Assembly (NCBI GenBank): GCA_964572845.1
Contig: CAZNFX010000004.1
Span: 186,001-250,000, forward strand
Direction of reading: 5' to 3'
From: Bin55 sp964572845
GTDB taxonomy: Bacteria; Pseudomonadota; Gammaproteobacteria; Pseudomonadales; Azotimanducaceae
DNA length: 64,000 nt
Part shown: piece after piece, positions 1-8,525 of the stretch
Numbering within the stretch: the first letter of the stretch is position 1
How the letters are laid out: the number at the start of each line of letters is the position of its first letter
Translations under genes and position numbers: made by a program
Notes under the pieces: model-generated
The model's database searches: none
Seen by the model: the letters and a program-made list of their open reading frames with translations, nothing else
Told to the model about the DNA's origin: nothing

Positions 1-507
1 ATGTGCGAGAATGGACTTGGCAAATTCGAACTGCTGATCGACGATGTCCTCAATCGGTGACGGATTGCAGCGCTTTATCACTGAGCGCATCTTGGTCCCG
101 AAAACATCAAGCTCTTTTGCCTCCTCAAGTCTCTCCCCCATGTTGGGAATGGGCTTCATCATCTGAACGCCTGAGGACTCCTCTGCAAGTCCTACATCAA
201 TCTTCAAGAAAGGAAGAATCGACTTTCGCTGCCAGAGGTACTGACTCGCCTTCAGTCCGTCAACGGAATCACGCATCGTTTTCTCAAAGAGAATTGCTCC
301 CAGTACACGCGGTCGCGCAAACGATTCGTTCGTCATGATTCGCACACGCATAGCGTGTACGAGTTCAAACATCAGATCTTCATCGTCAATATATTCGTTT
401 TGGGGCACACCATACCGCTCGAGAGTCTTCGGCGTGCTTCCGCCACTTTGATCCAGCGCTGCGATGAATCCTGCCCCTGCCCGCATGAGCATGCGTTGTT
501 CCGGCAT
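1..507 (-). CDS. fda: Class I fructose-bisphosphate aldolase, C-terminus cut by window edge
   Basis: Reading right to left from an ATG at 507, the first 169 residues are open to the window edge. The protein carries the hallmark GAGFIAALDQSGGSTPKTL near residues 11-29, then FEKTMRD, FLKIDVGLAEE, MKPIPNM and FGTKMRS in the order found in the small (about 300-residue) bacterial class I aldolase, a Schiff-base enzyme cleaving fructose 1,6-bisphosphate in glycolysis/gluconeogenesis. The lysines expected to form the Schiff base lie beyond the edge. An in-frame GTG nine codons upstream follows a TAG directly; the ATG is preferred because GGGAG sits just before it. Family assignment is firm; this is a fragment only because the window ends. 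Confidence 0.93.
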   Translation of the reverse strand, partial: MPEQRMLMRAGAGFIAALDQSGGSTPKTLERYGVPQNEYIDDEDLMFELVHAMRVRIMTNESFARPRVLGAILFEKTMRDSVDGLKASQYLWQRKSILPFLKIDVGLAEESSGVQMMKPIPNMGERLEEAKELDVFGTKMRSVIKRCNPSPIEDIVDQQFEFAKSILAH

Positions 508-602
508 CTGCTCTCCCGTGTCCTGTCTGATCACCTAGCTAAATGGTAATCGTTCGCCAAGAAACCGAATTATGTATACCCAAATTCAGGACGAGCTACA
601 AC

Positions 603-1661
603 TCAATCAGACATCGAATGATCGGCGTCCTTAGTGTGTTCTGCACTGTTTCCATCTGCCTTAACAACCGCACTGGCAGCCTCGGCAGCAATCTCGAACG
701 AACGCAACCGTTTTTTGTGCTCGTAGATGGATGCAACCAAAATCAACTCGTCCGCGCCTGTTGAGTCAACAAAATTCTGCATTGAATCTCTCACTTCACT
801 CACTGTGCCAACTGCAGACGCCACTCTCGTTGACCGAACCACATGCAATTGGCCAGGGTCTAGTTTCGACTCCAAATCTGCATCAGGCGGTGGAAGTCTG
901 CCTGGTGTTCCAGCTCTCAGCTTCAGCAATGACTGCAAGCCCGAAGTACGCAGATACGCTGCTTCCTCCCGAGTGTCCGCTGCGCACACATTGAAGCCCA
1001 GTTGGAGATACGGAGCTTTCAGTTGTGCGGAAGGTGCGAACCGCTTTTGATATTCCACTATGGCCTCATGCAACATTTGCGGCGCAAAATGCGATGCAAA
1101 GGAGTATGGCAAACCGATCATTGCTGCCAATTGCGCTCCATAAAGACTCGAACCCAGGATCCAAATGGGAACTCGAGTGCCCTGTCCCGGGAATGCACGT
1201 ACCTTCTGGCCTGTCTTTGCCGGTGCCAAGTAGTGCTGCAATTCCATTACGTCCCGAGGAAACTGGTCGATGTCACTCTGCAAGTTTCTTCGCATTGCAT
1301 AGGCCGTGTATTGGTCAGTGCCAGGGGCTCTTCCTATCCCTAAGTCGATGCGTCCTGGGTATAGCGTCGCCAACGTTCCAAACTGCTCGGCGATTATCAA
1401 TGGAGCATGATTGGGCAACATCACGCCCCCTGAACCGACGCGAATGGACTTCGTTTGTTGGGCTACATGTCCGATGAGCACTGCAGTTGCAGAACTTGCG
1501 ATCCCAGGCATGTTGTGGTGTTCAGCGAGCCAATACCGTCGATAGCCCCAAGATTCCGCATGTTGCGCAAGATCAACCGCATTGCGTAGCGCAATAGACT
1601 CGTCGGTGCCCTCAACAACAGGCGCGAGATCCAGTACCGAGTATGCGATTGGACTCGCCAT
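603..1661 (-). CDS. LLM-class flavin-dependent oxidoreductase, YhbW/MsnO8-like
   Basis: A 352-residue TIM-barrel luciferase-like monooxygenase. The N-terminal YSVLDLAPV, the WLAEHHNMPGIASSA stretch (about residues 44-58), GGVMLPNHAPL and the GRIDLGIGRAPGTD motif near residue 105 are diagnostic of the subgroup that contains E. coli YhbW. Such proteins use reduced FMN or F420 on unknown small molecules; the cofactor cannot be told here. It starts 69 bp from the divergent arsC-like gene, so the two share a short promoter region. It is one of five LLM-type oxidoreductases in this window. Substrate unknown. Confidence 0.9.
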   Translation of the reverse strand: MASPIAYSVLDLAPVVEGTDESIALRNAVDLAQHAESWGYRRYWLAEHHNMPGIASSATAVLIGHVAQQTKSIRVGSGGVMLPNHAPLIIAEQFGTLATLYPGRIDLGIGRAPGTDQYTAYAMRRNLQSDIDQFPRDVMELQHYLAPAKTGQKVRAFPGQGTRVPIWILGSSLYGAQLAAMIGLPYSFASHFAPQMLHEAIVEYQKRFAPSAQLKAPYLQLGFNVCAADTREEAAYLRTSGLQSLLKLRAGTPGRLPPPDADLESKLDPGQLHVVRSTRVASAVGTVSEVRDSMQNFVDSTGADELILVASIYEHKKRLRSFEIAAEAASAVVKADGNSAEHTKDADHSMSD

Positions 1662-1730
1662 CCCTAGTTGTTACTCAACTGAAACATCGGTTTGTATACT
1701 TCCCAGACCTTTGGGCTAGTTCTCGAGACA

Positions 1731-2087
1731 ATGAGCGACTTCGTAATCTACTTCAATCCAAAGTGCAGCAAGTGTCGTATCGCTCTCCAAGCATTGAACG
1801 ACAATGGTGCAGAACCACAGGTAATCCAATATCTCGACACGCCACCAGATCGAACCACTATGGGAGAGATTATGGATATGTTGACGGTACCCGTTTCAGA
1901 CATGGTTCGCAAGGATCAAAACTTCGCGAATTTGGGGCTGAATGAAGATGATTACAGCGACAGGGAGTCCGTTACGGATTTGCTGGAAAAGCATCCCGAA
2001 CTCATGCAACGTCCAATAGTGGTCCAAAATGGTCGAGCGATCATCGCTAGGACACCGGAAAGCATCGACGAGATTCTCGAATCTTAG
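1731..2087 (+). CDS. ArsC-family arsenate reductase (glutaredoxin type) or ArsC-like protein
   Basis: A 118-residue thioredoxin-fold protein of full ArsC length. It opens with IYFNPKCSKCRIAL, which places a cysteine at the ArsC catalytic position (PKC) and adds a second cysteine three residues on, giving a CxxC pair more typical of YffB/Spx-like members than of arsenate-specific ArsC. The later arginines of the family are visible in VRKDQNFANLG and MQRPIVV. ATG 1731 was chosen over the upstream in-frame ATG at 1692 because homologous sequence begins there. No arsR, arsB or acr3 neighbour is present, so a role in arsenate reduction is unproven; a general thiol reductase is possible. Confidence 0.82.
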   Translation: MSDFVIYFNPKCSKCRIALQALNDNGAEPQVIQYLDTPPDRTTMGEIMDMLTVPVSDMVRKDQNFANLGLNEDDYSDRESVTDLLEKHPELMQRPIVVQNGRAIIARTPESIDEILES

Positions 2088-2093
2088 AAACTG

Positions 2094-3797
2094 CTATGCC
2101 GCTAGCGGCCCTCGTAGCAATTGACCTGCTTGTGCGCCCGTGTGTTCGTTTTCTTCCAGGAACACTTCGCCATTGACAATGGTGGCTTTGATGCCATGAG
2201 CGGTTTGCTTTAGCCGTTTGGCTCCAGACGGAAGGTCGTGAACCACTGTTGGCATATCCGGACCGATCGTCTCTGGATCGAAAATGGCAATATCAGCCGC
2301 ATTCCCCGGCTTTAGCAATCCTCGGTCATGCAGTCCCCAGCGTCGAGCGGTTTCTGACGTGACCATAGCAACCGCCTCCTCCAAAGTCAGTGCTTGCTTC
2401 GCTCGAACCCAGTGGCTGAATATGTGCGTCTGCAGGGAACTATCCATGATTTGCGATACATGCGCTCCGGAGTCTGAGAACGTGACCACAGATCTTGGGT
2501 GTCGCATCATTTCAATGATGTCTTCTTCAATCTCGTTCGCAATCGGATGTCTGAACAGGCATTTGAAGTCGCTCTCCAGCGCCATGTCAATCATCAATTC
2601 AACCGGAGACACACCTCGTTCTGCAGCGGCCTCATCCATGCGCTTGGTGCCACCTGATGGTTCATCCATGATGAAGACCCAATGCCAATCTGGCGGTCGA
2701 ACGATTACAGAGCGAGATTTGTGCCGTTCGCTCTCGTGACTTGCGATTTCTACAAGTCTTCTCTTGATTTCCGGGTCGCGAAGCTTCGCCTTCTGCTCTT
2801 CCTTTGACAGACGCCGAATATCACGCCAGACTTCCCAGCTGTCGAACGGCGTATTGGATTCAAACGTATAGATGACATTGAGAGCCCTGGAATGAACCTG
2901 TGCAAACATGGTTCCTCCGTCTCGGCCAACTTCATCCAAGAGGTCAAAGAAACTTCGCCACCGATCAGGCACGTGGCGAGAGCTGAACATTCCCCAAGTA
3001 ACTGGGCATCCAAGTTCAACAGCTAGTTCTTTCAAGCGGAACTGATAGTCGCGCAGATGGTCTGGATCGCGACCTGTGTCTTCGGCAGCGATCTCAAACA
3101 TCCCTGCTCCTGTTTTTCGCATCTCCCTGATCAAGAAACGCACTTCGTCCCAGTGAGCAATTCGGCTTGAAACTGGTTTGTGATCGGAAGTTTGATGATT
3201 CCGACTTCGAGAGGTCGACAAGCCCAACGCCCCTGCCCAGACGGCTTCCTGGACCAAGTCTCCCATTCTCGTTAACTCGTCCTCGGTGGGTGCGTCCGTG
3301 AATGCCCTAGCTCCCATGACATAGGTGCGTAAAGCAGAATGTCCAATGTAGCCGGCGTAGTTGATCCCCTTGGGGACCGCATCCACCGAATTCATGTATT
3401 CCGGATACGTCTCCCAATTCCACTTGATTCCTTCCAACATGGCGCTGCGAGAAATGTCTTCTGCACGCTCTAGGTTTCGAAAGACCAGATCGGCGTCGGA
3501 CTCCTTGCACGGTGCCAAGGTAAAGCCACAGTTGCCCATCACGACGCTGGTGACTCCGTGATAGCACGAACATGAACCGAGTCTGTCCCAGAAGACTTGT
3601 GCGTCCATGTGGGTGTGTCCGTCGACAAAACCAGGTGACACCACGAGACCCTCTGCGTCGATAGTTCGTTTCGCGCGACCGTTCACATCGCCTATATCTG
3701 AAATCGTGCCATCGCTTACGGCGACATTCGCCCGAATTCCTGGCATTCCCGAACCGTTCACGACAATCCCATCTCGAATCAGTAAGTCATGCGGCAT
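2094..3797 (-). CDS. N-acyl-D-amino-acid deacylase-type amidohydrolase
   Basis: A 567-residue metal-dependent amidohydrolase. The small beta domain (LLIRDGIVVNGSG) is followed by VSPGFVDGHTHMD near residues 53-65, whose HxH pair binds zinc, then a TSVVMGNCGFTLAP stretch that matches the cysteine-bearing metal loop of D-aminoacylases, and a late SDSGAH motif with the catalytic aspartate. C-terminal GLLKPGNAADIAIFDPETI closes the beta domain. Enzymes of this type hydrolyse N-acyl-D-amino acids, dihydropyrimidine-like or other cyclic amides. ATG 3797 was preferred to a longer reading (3908) because homology starts at MPHDLLI. It converges on the arsC-like gene with only 6 bp between stops. Confidence 0.87.
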   Translation of the reverse strand: MPHDLLIRDGIVVNGSGMPGIRANVAVSDGTISDIGDVNGRAKRTIDAEGLVVSPGFVDGHTHMDAQVFWDRLGSCSCYHGVTSVVMGNCGFTLAPCKESDADLVFRNLERAEDISRSAMLEGIKWNWETYPEYMNSVDAVPKGINYAGYIGHSALRTYVMGARAFTDAPTEDELTRMGDLVQEAVWAGALGLSTSRSRNHQTSDHKPVSSRIAHWDEVRFLIREMRKTGAGMFEIAAEDTGRDPDHLRDYQFRLKELAVELGCPVTWGMFSSRHVPDRWRSFFDLLDEVGRDGGTMFAQVHSRALNVIYTFESNTPFDSWEVWRDIRRLSKEEQKAKLRDPEIKRRLVEIASHESERHKSRSVIVRPPDWHWVFIMDEPSGGTKRMDEAAAERGVSPVELMIDMALESDFKCLFRHPIANEIEEDIIEMMRHPRSVVTFSDSGAHVSQIMDSSLQTHIFSHWVRAKQALTLEEAVAMVTSETARRWGLHDRGLLKPGNAADIAIFDPETIGPDMPTVVHDLPSGAKRLKQTAHGIKATIVNGEVFLEENEHTGAQAGQLLRGPLAA

Positions 3798-3928
3798 TTG
3801 TCTGTTCCAAGTCCTGACACCATTAGGGTAGCACCTTACGCTAGCACTGTGTCGGACGCATCTCTCTAGTCGGAGGCTGGAGTCAAGCGAGTAGACTAAT
3901 TGGCACAAGACTCAGCAGAGGCGAGCCA

Positions 3929-4861
3929 ATGGAATACAACAACATCGAATACGAAACAGACGATCGACTGGCGTTTGTAACGTTGAATAGACCCGAAAAA
4001 CTGAACCCTCTGAGCCATGCTCTCCGAGGTGAGGTCTATGACGCAATGAAGACAGCTGAAGTGGACCGCAATGTGGGTGTGATCATTCTTCGAGCTAACG
4101 GACGGGCTTTTTCTGCGGGATATGATCTTGCGCCCAACGTCAGCGAACAAAGCGATTACGTCAGTGACCGATCAGGAATGCCCGACACCGGATCCACGCA
4201 TCCCCAACACTACGATTGGTCGAGACATGCACTTATGGGACACTGGCTGATATGGGAACTTGCCAAACCCGTCATTGCTCAAATCCAAGGTTGGTGCCTT
4301 GCAGGAGGCACCGAGTTGGCCTCCATGTGCGACATGCGCATAGTGGCTGAAGACGCTCGAGTTGGCTACCCGCCGGTTCGTGCGATGGGAACCATGGACA
4401 TGATGTGGGCCCCTTGGTTTCTGCCGCCAGTGAAGGCACGAGAGTTTGCGTATACGGGAGATTGGTTCACTGGTACCGAAATGGCTCAATTCGGTTGGGC
4501 CAACTACGCCATTCCCAAGGAAGACTTGGCAGAGTTCACGGAAAAGTTCGCTCGTCGTCTTGGAAACATCGACAACGATCAGCTGAACTACAACAAGCGG
4601 GCTGTCAACCGTCAGTACGAGATTATGGGAATACGAACTGGCCTCATGTCGGGAACCGACGTGGAAGCCATGTCCAAACATCGTCCAGCCGCCGGAGAGT
4701 TTGGCAAGCGAGTGCGAGAAGAAGGGCTAAAGGCGGCTTTGGAATGGCGAGATGGACCCTTTGGCGACTTTCGCGCAGAGTATGCCGACAAGTATCGAAA
4801 CCGCGATTTGGCAGGCTCAAGCGGGACTTCAAAGCCAGGAGACAGCGACTACAGCAGATAG
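3929..4861 (+). CDS. Enoyl-CoA hydratase/isomerase (crotonase) family protein, long form
   Basis: A 310-residue crotonase-fold protein. FSAGYDL (around residues 53-60) and LAGGTELASMCD (about 124-135) form the two oxyanion-hole segments that hold an acyl-CoA thioester. The first catalytic glutamate of hydratases is present in GGTEL, but the second position reads YPPVRAM, a proline instead of glutamate, so hydration of a normal trans-2-enoyl-CoA is doubtful. An insertion rich in polar residues follows the first oxyanion segment. A close paralogue lies at 35298-36206. The start ATG lies 27 bases after GAGGCGAG-type sequence. The gene is followed after 79 bp by an LLM oxidoreductase on the same strand. 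Confidence 0.88.
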   Translation: MEYNNIEYETDDRLAFVTLNRPEKLNPLSHALRGEVYDAMKTAEVDRNVGVIILRANGRAFSAGYDLAPNVSEQSDYVSDRSGMPDTGSTHPQHYDWSRHALMGHWLIWELAKPVIAQIQGWCLAGGTELASMCDMRIVAEDARVGYPPVRAMGTMDMMWAPWFLPPVKAREFAYTGDWFTGTEMAQFGWANYAIPKEDLAEFTEKFARRLGNIDNDQLNYNKRAVNRQYEIMGIRTGLMSGTDVEAMSKHRPAAGEFGKRVREEGLKAALEWRDGPFGDFRAEYADKYRNRDLAGSSGTSKPGDSDYSR

Positions 4862-4940
4862 ACAGGGGGCGTGACACATGCCGTGCAATCGCCCAGACCT
4901 ATAACGGATTTCTCGCAATGTCAGCATAGGAGAAGGAATC

Positions 4941-5756
4941 GTGAAAATTGGATTGTTTGGAATCAACTCCGGAATTTGTTCCGAACCTGATGTGGCTCGC
5001 CGAGTCGCACAATATGCCGAGGAAGCTGGGCTGGAGTCTCTCTGGACAGGCGAGCATGTTGTGCTGCCCGAACCTCAGGTACCTCCTTCGCCAGCTGCAC
5101 CCGATTGGCCAATGGTTCACCCATCCACCAATCTGGCCTACCTGGCCGCAGTAACAGAGCGCATTAAGCTCGGTACGGGCATCACTCTGATTGCTCAGCG
5201 AAATCCGCTGGTATTGGCGAAAGAAATGGCGAGCCTAGACTTCCTCTCCAAGGGGCGTCTCATACTTGGTATTGGCGCTGGCTACCTGCACCAGGAATTC
5301 AGCGCGCTTGGAGTGCCGTTCAAGGAGCGAGGGGCGCGTACAGACGAAGCTATCGAAGTCATGCGTTCCCTGTGGAACGATCCACAGCCTTCATTCAAAG
5401 GCAAATTCTGGCAATTCGACAATACCCAGGCGATGCCTAGGCCAGCACAAGCGGGAGGTCCGCCAATTGTTGTTGGGGGTAACAGTGAAGCCGCCCTACA
5501 AAGGGCCGCGCGCTGTGCTCAAGGTTGGTACGGATTCGCCATGAATGTTGAACAGACGAAGAACGTGGTAGGTACGCTCCACTCTATTGAGGGAGGAAGT
5601 CAGTTGGAGATCAGTATTACGCCATCTCTACGAATCAATCGAAGCGTAATTGAGGAATTTGCAGCCGCTGGAGTTCACCGACTCATCTCGCTCATGCCAA
5701 ATGAGGAGGCGCGAATCCTTCAGTTAGTCGACGATCTTGCAGACGTGGTGCAATAA
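4941..5756 (+). CDS. LLM-class (F420-dependent type) oxidoreductase
   Basis: A 271-residue luciferase-like TIM barrel. Features include LWTGEHVVLPE near residue 35, AAVTERIKLGTGITLIAQRNP, LSKGRLILGIGAGYLHQEF and PPIVVGGNSEAALQRAAR, the pattern of the TIGR03619 group that includes many F420 users. The GTG start at 4941 is well supported by AGGAGAAGGA a few bases upstream. It follows the crotonase on the same strand, so co-transcription is plausible. The stop lies 11 bp from that of the convergent esterase. Substrate and cofactor are inferred only from family. Confidence 0.88.
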   Translation: MKIGLFGINSGICSEPDVARRVAQYAEEAGLESLWTGEHVVLPEPQVPPSPAAPDWPMVHPSTNLAYLAAVTERIKLGTGITLIAQRNPLVLAKEMASLDFLSKGRLILGIGAGYLHQEFSALGVPFKERGARTDEAIEVMRSLWNDPQPSFKGKFWQFDNTQAMPRPAQAGGPPIVVGGNSEAALQRAARCAQGWYGFAMNVEQTKNVVGTLHSIEGGSQLEISITPSLRINRSVIEEFAAAGVHRLISLMPNEEARILQLVDDLADVVQ

Positions 5757-5767
5757 GGGAGAAGAAC

Positions 5768-6808
5768 CTATCGAGTGATACCTTTGCAAAAATCCGCCAC
5801 GCTTCGTGCTGTTTGTCGTGAGACATTGGGGCTGGCAATTGGGAAGAGCTCCGTACCGTGTATAGTCCCCTTTACCTCTCTGCAGTATGCAGGAACACCG
5901 GCTCGCAGAAGCATTCGATAGAACTCGATTCCCTCGTCCCTTAGTGGGTCGAATTCGTTGACGCTGATCATAGTCGGCGGAAAATCCTTGACATCGTCCT
6001 CGGAAGCGAAGATGGGCCACGCAAGCGGGTTCTTGTTTCTGAGCTCATCTATTCCATAGGCCATGGCACCACGATTGTTGCCAAGTTCAAGAAGAAAACC
6101 GTTGTTTTCGGTTGACGAAGGAAACCGATCTTGCGGCCACTCGCCCGCAATGTATGGGCACAAAGCGTACAAACCGTGAATCAGCTGAATGCTTCCTTCT
6201 TGCGCCATCTTCAATCCAGTTGCCAGAGTGAGATTGCCACCGCCGCTCTCTCCCGCAACAATCACATTGCCGGCATCAATACCCAAAGCATCGGCCGACT
6301 CGACAAGCCACTTGACGCCCGAAACACAGTCGTTCAAACCTGCAGGAAAAGGAGCGACTTCATTCGCTGACGACGGAGTTAGGCAGTTTCGGAAGTCCAC
6401 CATGGCCACTGCGACTCCGCTGTTGGCGATCATGCGTCCCCATACTTTGTAGTTGCCCATGAAGCAACTAGCGGACATCATTCCGCCACCGTGAATATGG
6501 TAGACACATGGCACAAGTTGGTGTTCTTTAGGTTTGAAGAATTGAACCTTGACTCGATTGCCATCGGGCTGGGATCTAAACTCAAGAGTGGACACATCGA
6601 GACCAGCTGAGGGCTCGAGCTCGTCGGTGTCGATTGCGTCAGTGCCTTTTTCCTGCTGTTCTCTCAACGCGATGGCATTGGACGTGTTGACTTCCTCCAG
6701 CATTTGTTCCCGGCTCTCGACATCTCCAGGATTCACGGGATCGGGCATAGAGCCAAATGCTCTTCGGATTCCAGGATCGATTCGTAAGTCGTTCTGTATT
6801 CTTGACAT
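5768..6808 (-). CDS. Alpha/beta-hydrolase, hormone-sensitive-lipase (family IV) esterase
   Basis: A 346-residue esterase with the HSL signature HIHGGGMMSASC (oxyanion hole, about residues 104-115), nucleophile motif VAGESGGGNL (GESGG in place of the usual GDSAG, Ser near 189), NEFDPLRDEG for the acid and GTIHG for the catalytic histidine. No signal peptide, so it is probably cytoplasmic and hydrolyses short acyl or aryl esters. The N-terminal 80 residues form the cap seen in this family. It is transcribed alone, convergent with the LLM oxidoreductase. Family is secure, substrate unknown. Confidence 0.88.
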   Translation of the reverse strand: MSRIQNDLRIDPGIRRAFGSMPDPVNPGDVESREQMLEEVNTSNAIALREQQEKGTDAIDTDELEPSAGLDVSTLEFRSQPDGNRVKVQFFKPKEHQLVPCVYHIHGGGMMSASCFMGNYKVWGRMIANSGVAVAMVDFRNCLTPSSANEVAPFPAGLNDCVSGVKWLVESADALGIDAGNVIVAGESGGGNLTLATGLKMAQEGSIQLIHGLYALCPYIAGEWPQDRFPSSTENNGFLLELGNNRGAMAYGIDELRNKNPLAWPIFASEDDVKDFPPTMISVNEFDPLRDEGIEFYRMLLRAGVPAYCREVKGTIHGTELFPIASPNVSRQTARSVADFCKGITR

Positions 6809-7246
6809 TGTCAGTTTCCTTAGGGCTTGTCCCTAGCTTGTTTGATTGTCAATTTGGGCGAGTAGCTCGGCAGTTTATCAATCCAATTTGGAACCTGTAC
6901 GAGATTGCAATAGAACTACAACGAGATCGAAGTAACGGCTACAAACATCAGAGTACAAGGTGAAGACTAGCGCGCGGAACCGATGCGACCCATTGGTAAC
7001 ACAGTACCTACCAATATTCTTGGAGCTCTCGGCGTAGACAGACGGCGATACAACGAAAGCAAATTGGAGCGCGCAATTCTGACGCGGATGGATTGCTACT
7101 CGATGCGTGTATTTAAGGAGCTACACAAAAAGGCCACGAGCAAATGTCGATGGGGATGGCGCAACGATGTCCTAGGGTACGGGCAGAGAGTCTTGCGAAT
7201 TGCAGATACTGCTAAAAATTCGTGCAAAAGGCAACGAGTAAGGTTC
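6809..7246. other. Intergenic stretch without a supported gene
   Basis: These 438 bp lie upstream of the esterase and downstream of the duplicated membrane protein. A 92-codon plus-strand reading (6983-7261) has an arginine- and lysine-rich composition with no domain-like pattern and runs into the end of the opposite gene; it was not accepted. The esterase promoter must lie here but no clear -35/-10 pair was found. No tRNA-like cloverleaf or terminator with a U tract was recognised. Confidence 0.5.
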
Positions 7247-7858
7247 TTAGTGACTCATTGAACCTTCAGTAGCGATGTCTGCATCCAAATGAGGCTTGTA
7301 TTTTCTGAATGTAATGTAGCCTACACAAAAGCCAACTAAAGGACTTAGCCAACCGATGATGGGGTTTGCGATGGAAACCACGTATGCTTTATGGATAACC
7401 ATAGTTGCCGTAAGCTCAGAGGCATCGCTACCTGGCCACGCGTGCCACGAATACAACGCCAACTTTAGAGAGGCGGACATCAACCACCAAGCTAGGACAC
7501 CAGAAAGGAGAATCATCCCAATTTGGCGAACGGTCATTTGCCCGAGACCTTCAAGGTTATCAACATTTGGATGTATGACCTTCTTGAATCTACAAAACGC
7601 GGTGTAGCCAACCCACAACCCAGCAAACACGCCAACAACATTGCCTAGGGATGTCACAGCATGCTGGGAGATTTCACCCAACCAGAAAGCCGTGCCGGCT
7701 TCAACATCAGTGCCTAGAAACCAATGGAGAACCAGACCTACGGACACCAAAAGTATTTGCGACAGCAGCCACCCTACAACAAGTCCCGCCAATAGAATCA
7801 TCAAGAGTTGGCGGAAGCTCATCCTCCCTAATTCTTGTAGTTCCTCTGCAAAGGACAT
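7247..7858 (-). CDS. Four-helix membrane protein made of two repeated halves, function unknown
   Basis: A 203-residue protein with about four hydrophobic segments. The two halves align: LQELGRMSFRQLLMILLAG (from residue 7) matches LEGLGQMTVRQIGMILLSG (from about residue 103), and each half ends with a glycine-rich helix followed by a short basic run (VGYTAFCRFKK and VGYITFRKYKP). This is a tandem duplication of a unit with one amphipathic segment plus two membrane helices. I do not recognise a named family. A single-unit relative interrupted by a stop codon lies just upstream at 8016-8249 on the same strand. Function cannot be inferred; it ends in an acidic tail. Confidence 0.75.
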   Translation of the reverse strand: MSFAEELQELGRMSFRQLLMILLAGLVVGWLLSQILLVSVGLVLHWFLGTDVEAGTAFWLGEISQHAVTSLGNVVGVFAGLWVGYTAFCRFKKVIHPNVDNLEGLGQMTVRQIGMILLSGVLAWWLMSASLKLALYSWHAWPGSDASELTATMVIHKAYVVSIANPIIGWLSPLVGFCVGYITFRKYKPHLDADIATEGSMSH

Positions 7859-8015
7859 GCGATGTGCTCTAGCCCTAAGTCAACGTAGCTATCTTACCAA
7901 TACGCTTCTTTGAGAAATGCTCACAGCGAACGCACACACAAGCGACATTCAGGTGTCCGAGATGCTATGTCTTGGTGGATTTGTCAATAGCGGCATTCGC
8001 CTCTAGTCTTGCCTT

Positions 8016-8249
8016 TTAGCTGCTGTATACGACGTAGGTAACCCAAAGGCCGGCAGCCACGGCAAGAACTTGAAGCAGGACTCCACCTAGCGCCACAAGA
8101 CTCTCCAGCCCCCTTTAAAAGAGATGAACCAAGACATACACAATCACAGTGGTCATGAACAACCAGGTTGCCAAACCCGCCAACAGAATCATCGCGACGT
8201 GAGAGATCTTCATCCTGCCGAGAGCTTGTAGCAAGTCCGCAACTGTCAC
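8016..8249 (-). pseudogene. Single-unit relative of the duplicated membrane protein, broken by in-frame TAA
   Basis: Read from a GTG at 8249, the frame gives LLQALGRMKISHVAMILLAG, matching the opening of each half of the 203-residue neighbour in sequence and spacing. After VYVLVHLF a TAA at 8117-8115 stops translation; the same frame then continues with RGLESLVALGG and a second helix ending AAGLWVTYVVYSS before the final TAA at 8018. The second part matches the neighbour's VFAGLWVGYTAF segment. The whole reading is 77 sense codons and lacks the loop between the two helices. A nonsense-mutated paralogue is the simplest reading; a short 44-residue product or read-through cannot be excluded. Confidence 0.68.
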
Positions 8250-8525
8250 TAGGAAATCCAATTGAATCAATTACTAAAGCAAGTATGCCAATAGGTAGAC
8301 AATTCCTCGAAACGGTGTTGCCGCAGCTCAAGTCTACAGCGAAGTTGAGCTTTGTATTCAGTCCAATGACTTCGACCACAGCTCGCCCTGGAGCGCACAG
8401 CCCTTGCAGTAGTTAATCCGCAATGAGTGCTAAGCATCGAGTAAGGTGTAGGCTGCAACCATACAAGGATCGCTCCAAGTTGTTTATCATGCTTGAAGAA
8501 ATCTGGAACTCCAGGTGGGAAATCC

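Noticed and set aside
6983..7261. Plus-strand reading of 92 codons upstream of the membrane protein
   Set aside because: Arginine-rich, no domain pattern, overlaps the end of the opposite gene and lacks a ribosome site; likely chance.
8016..8249. Stop codon recoding or programmed frameshifting at TTT TAA
   Set aside because: The two parts are in the same frame, and TAA is a genuine stop for several genes here, so a nonsense mutation is simpler.
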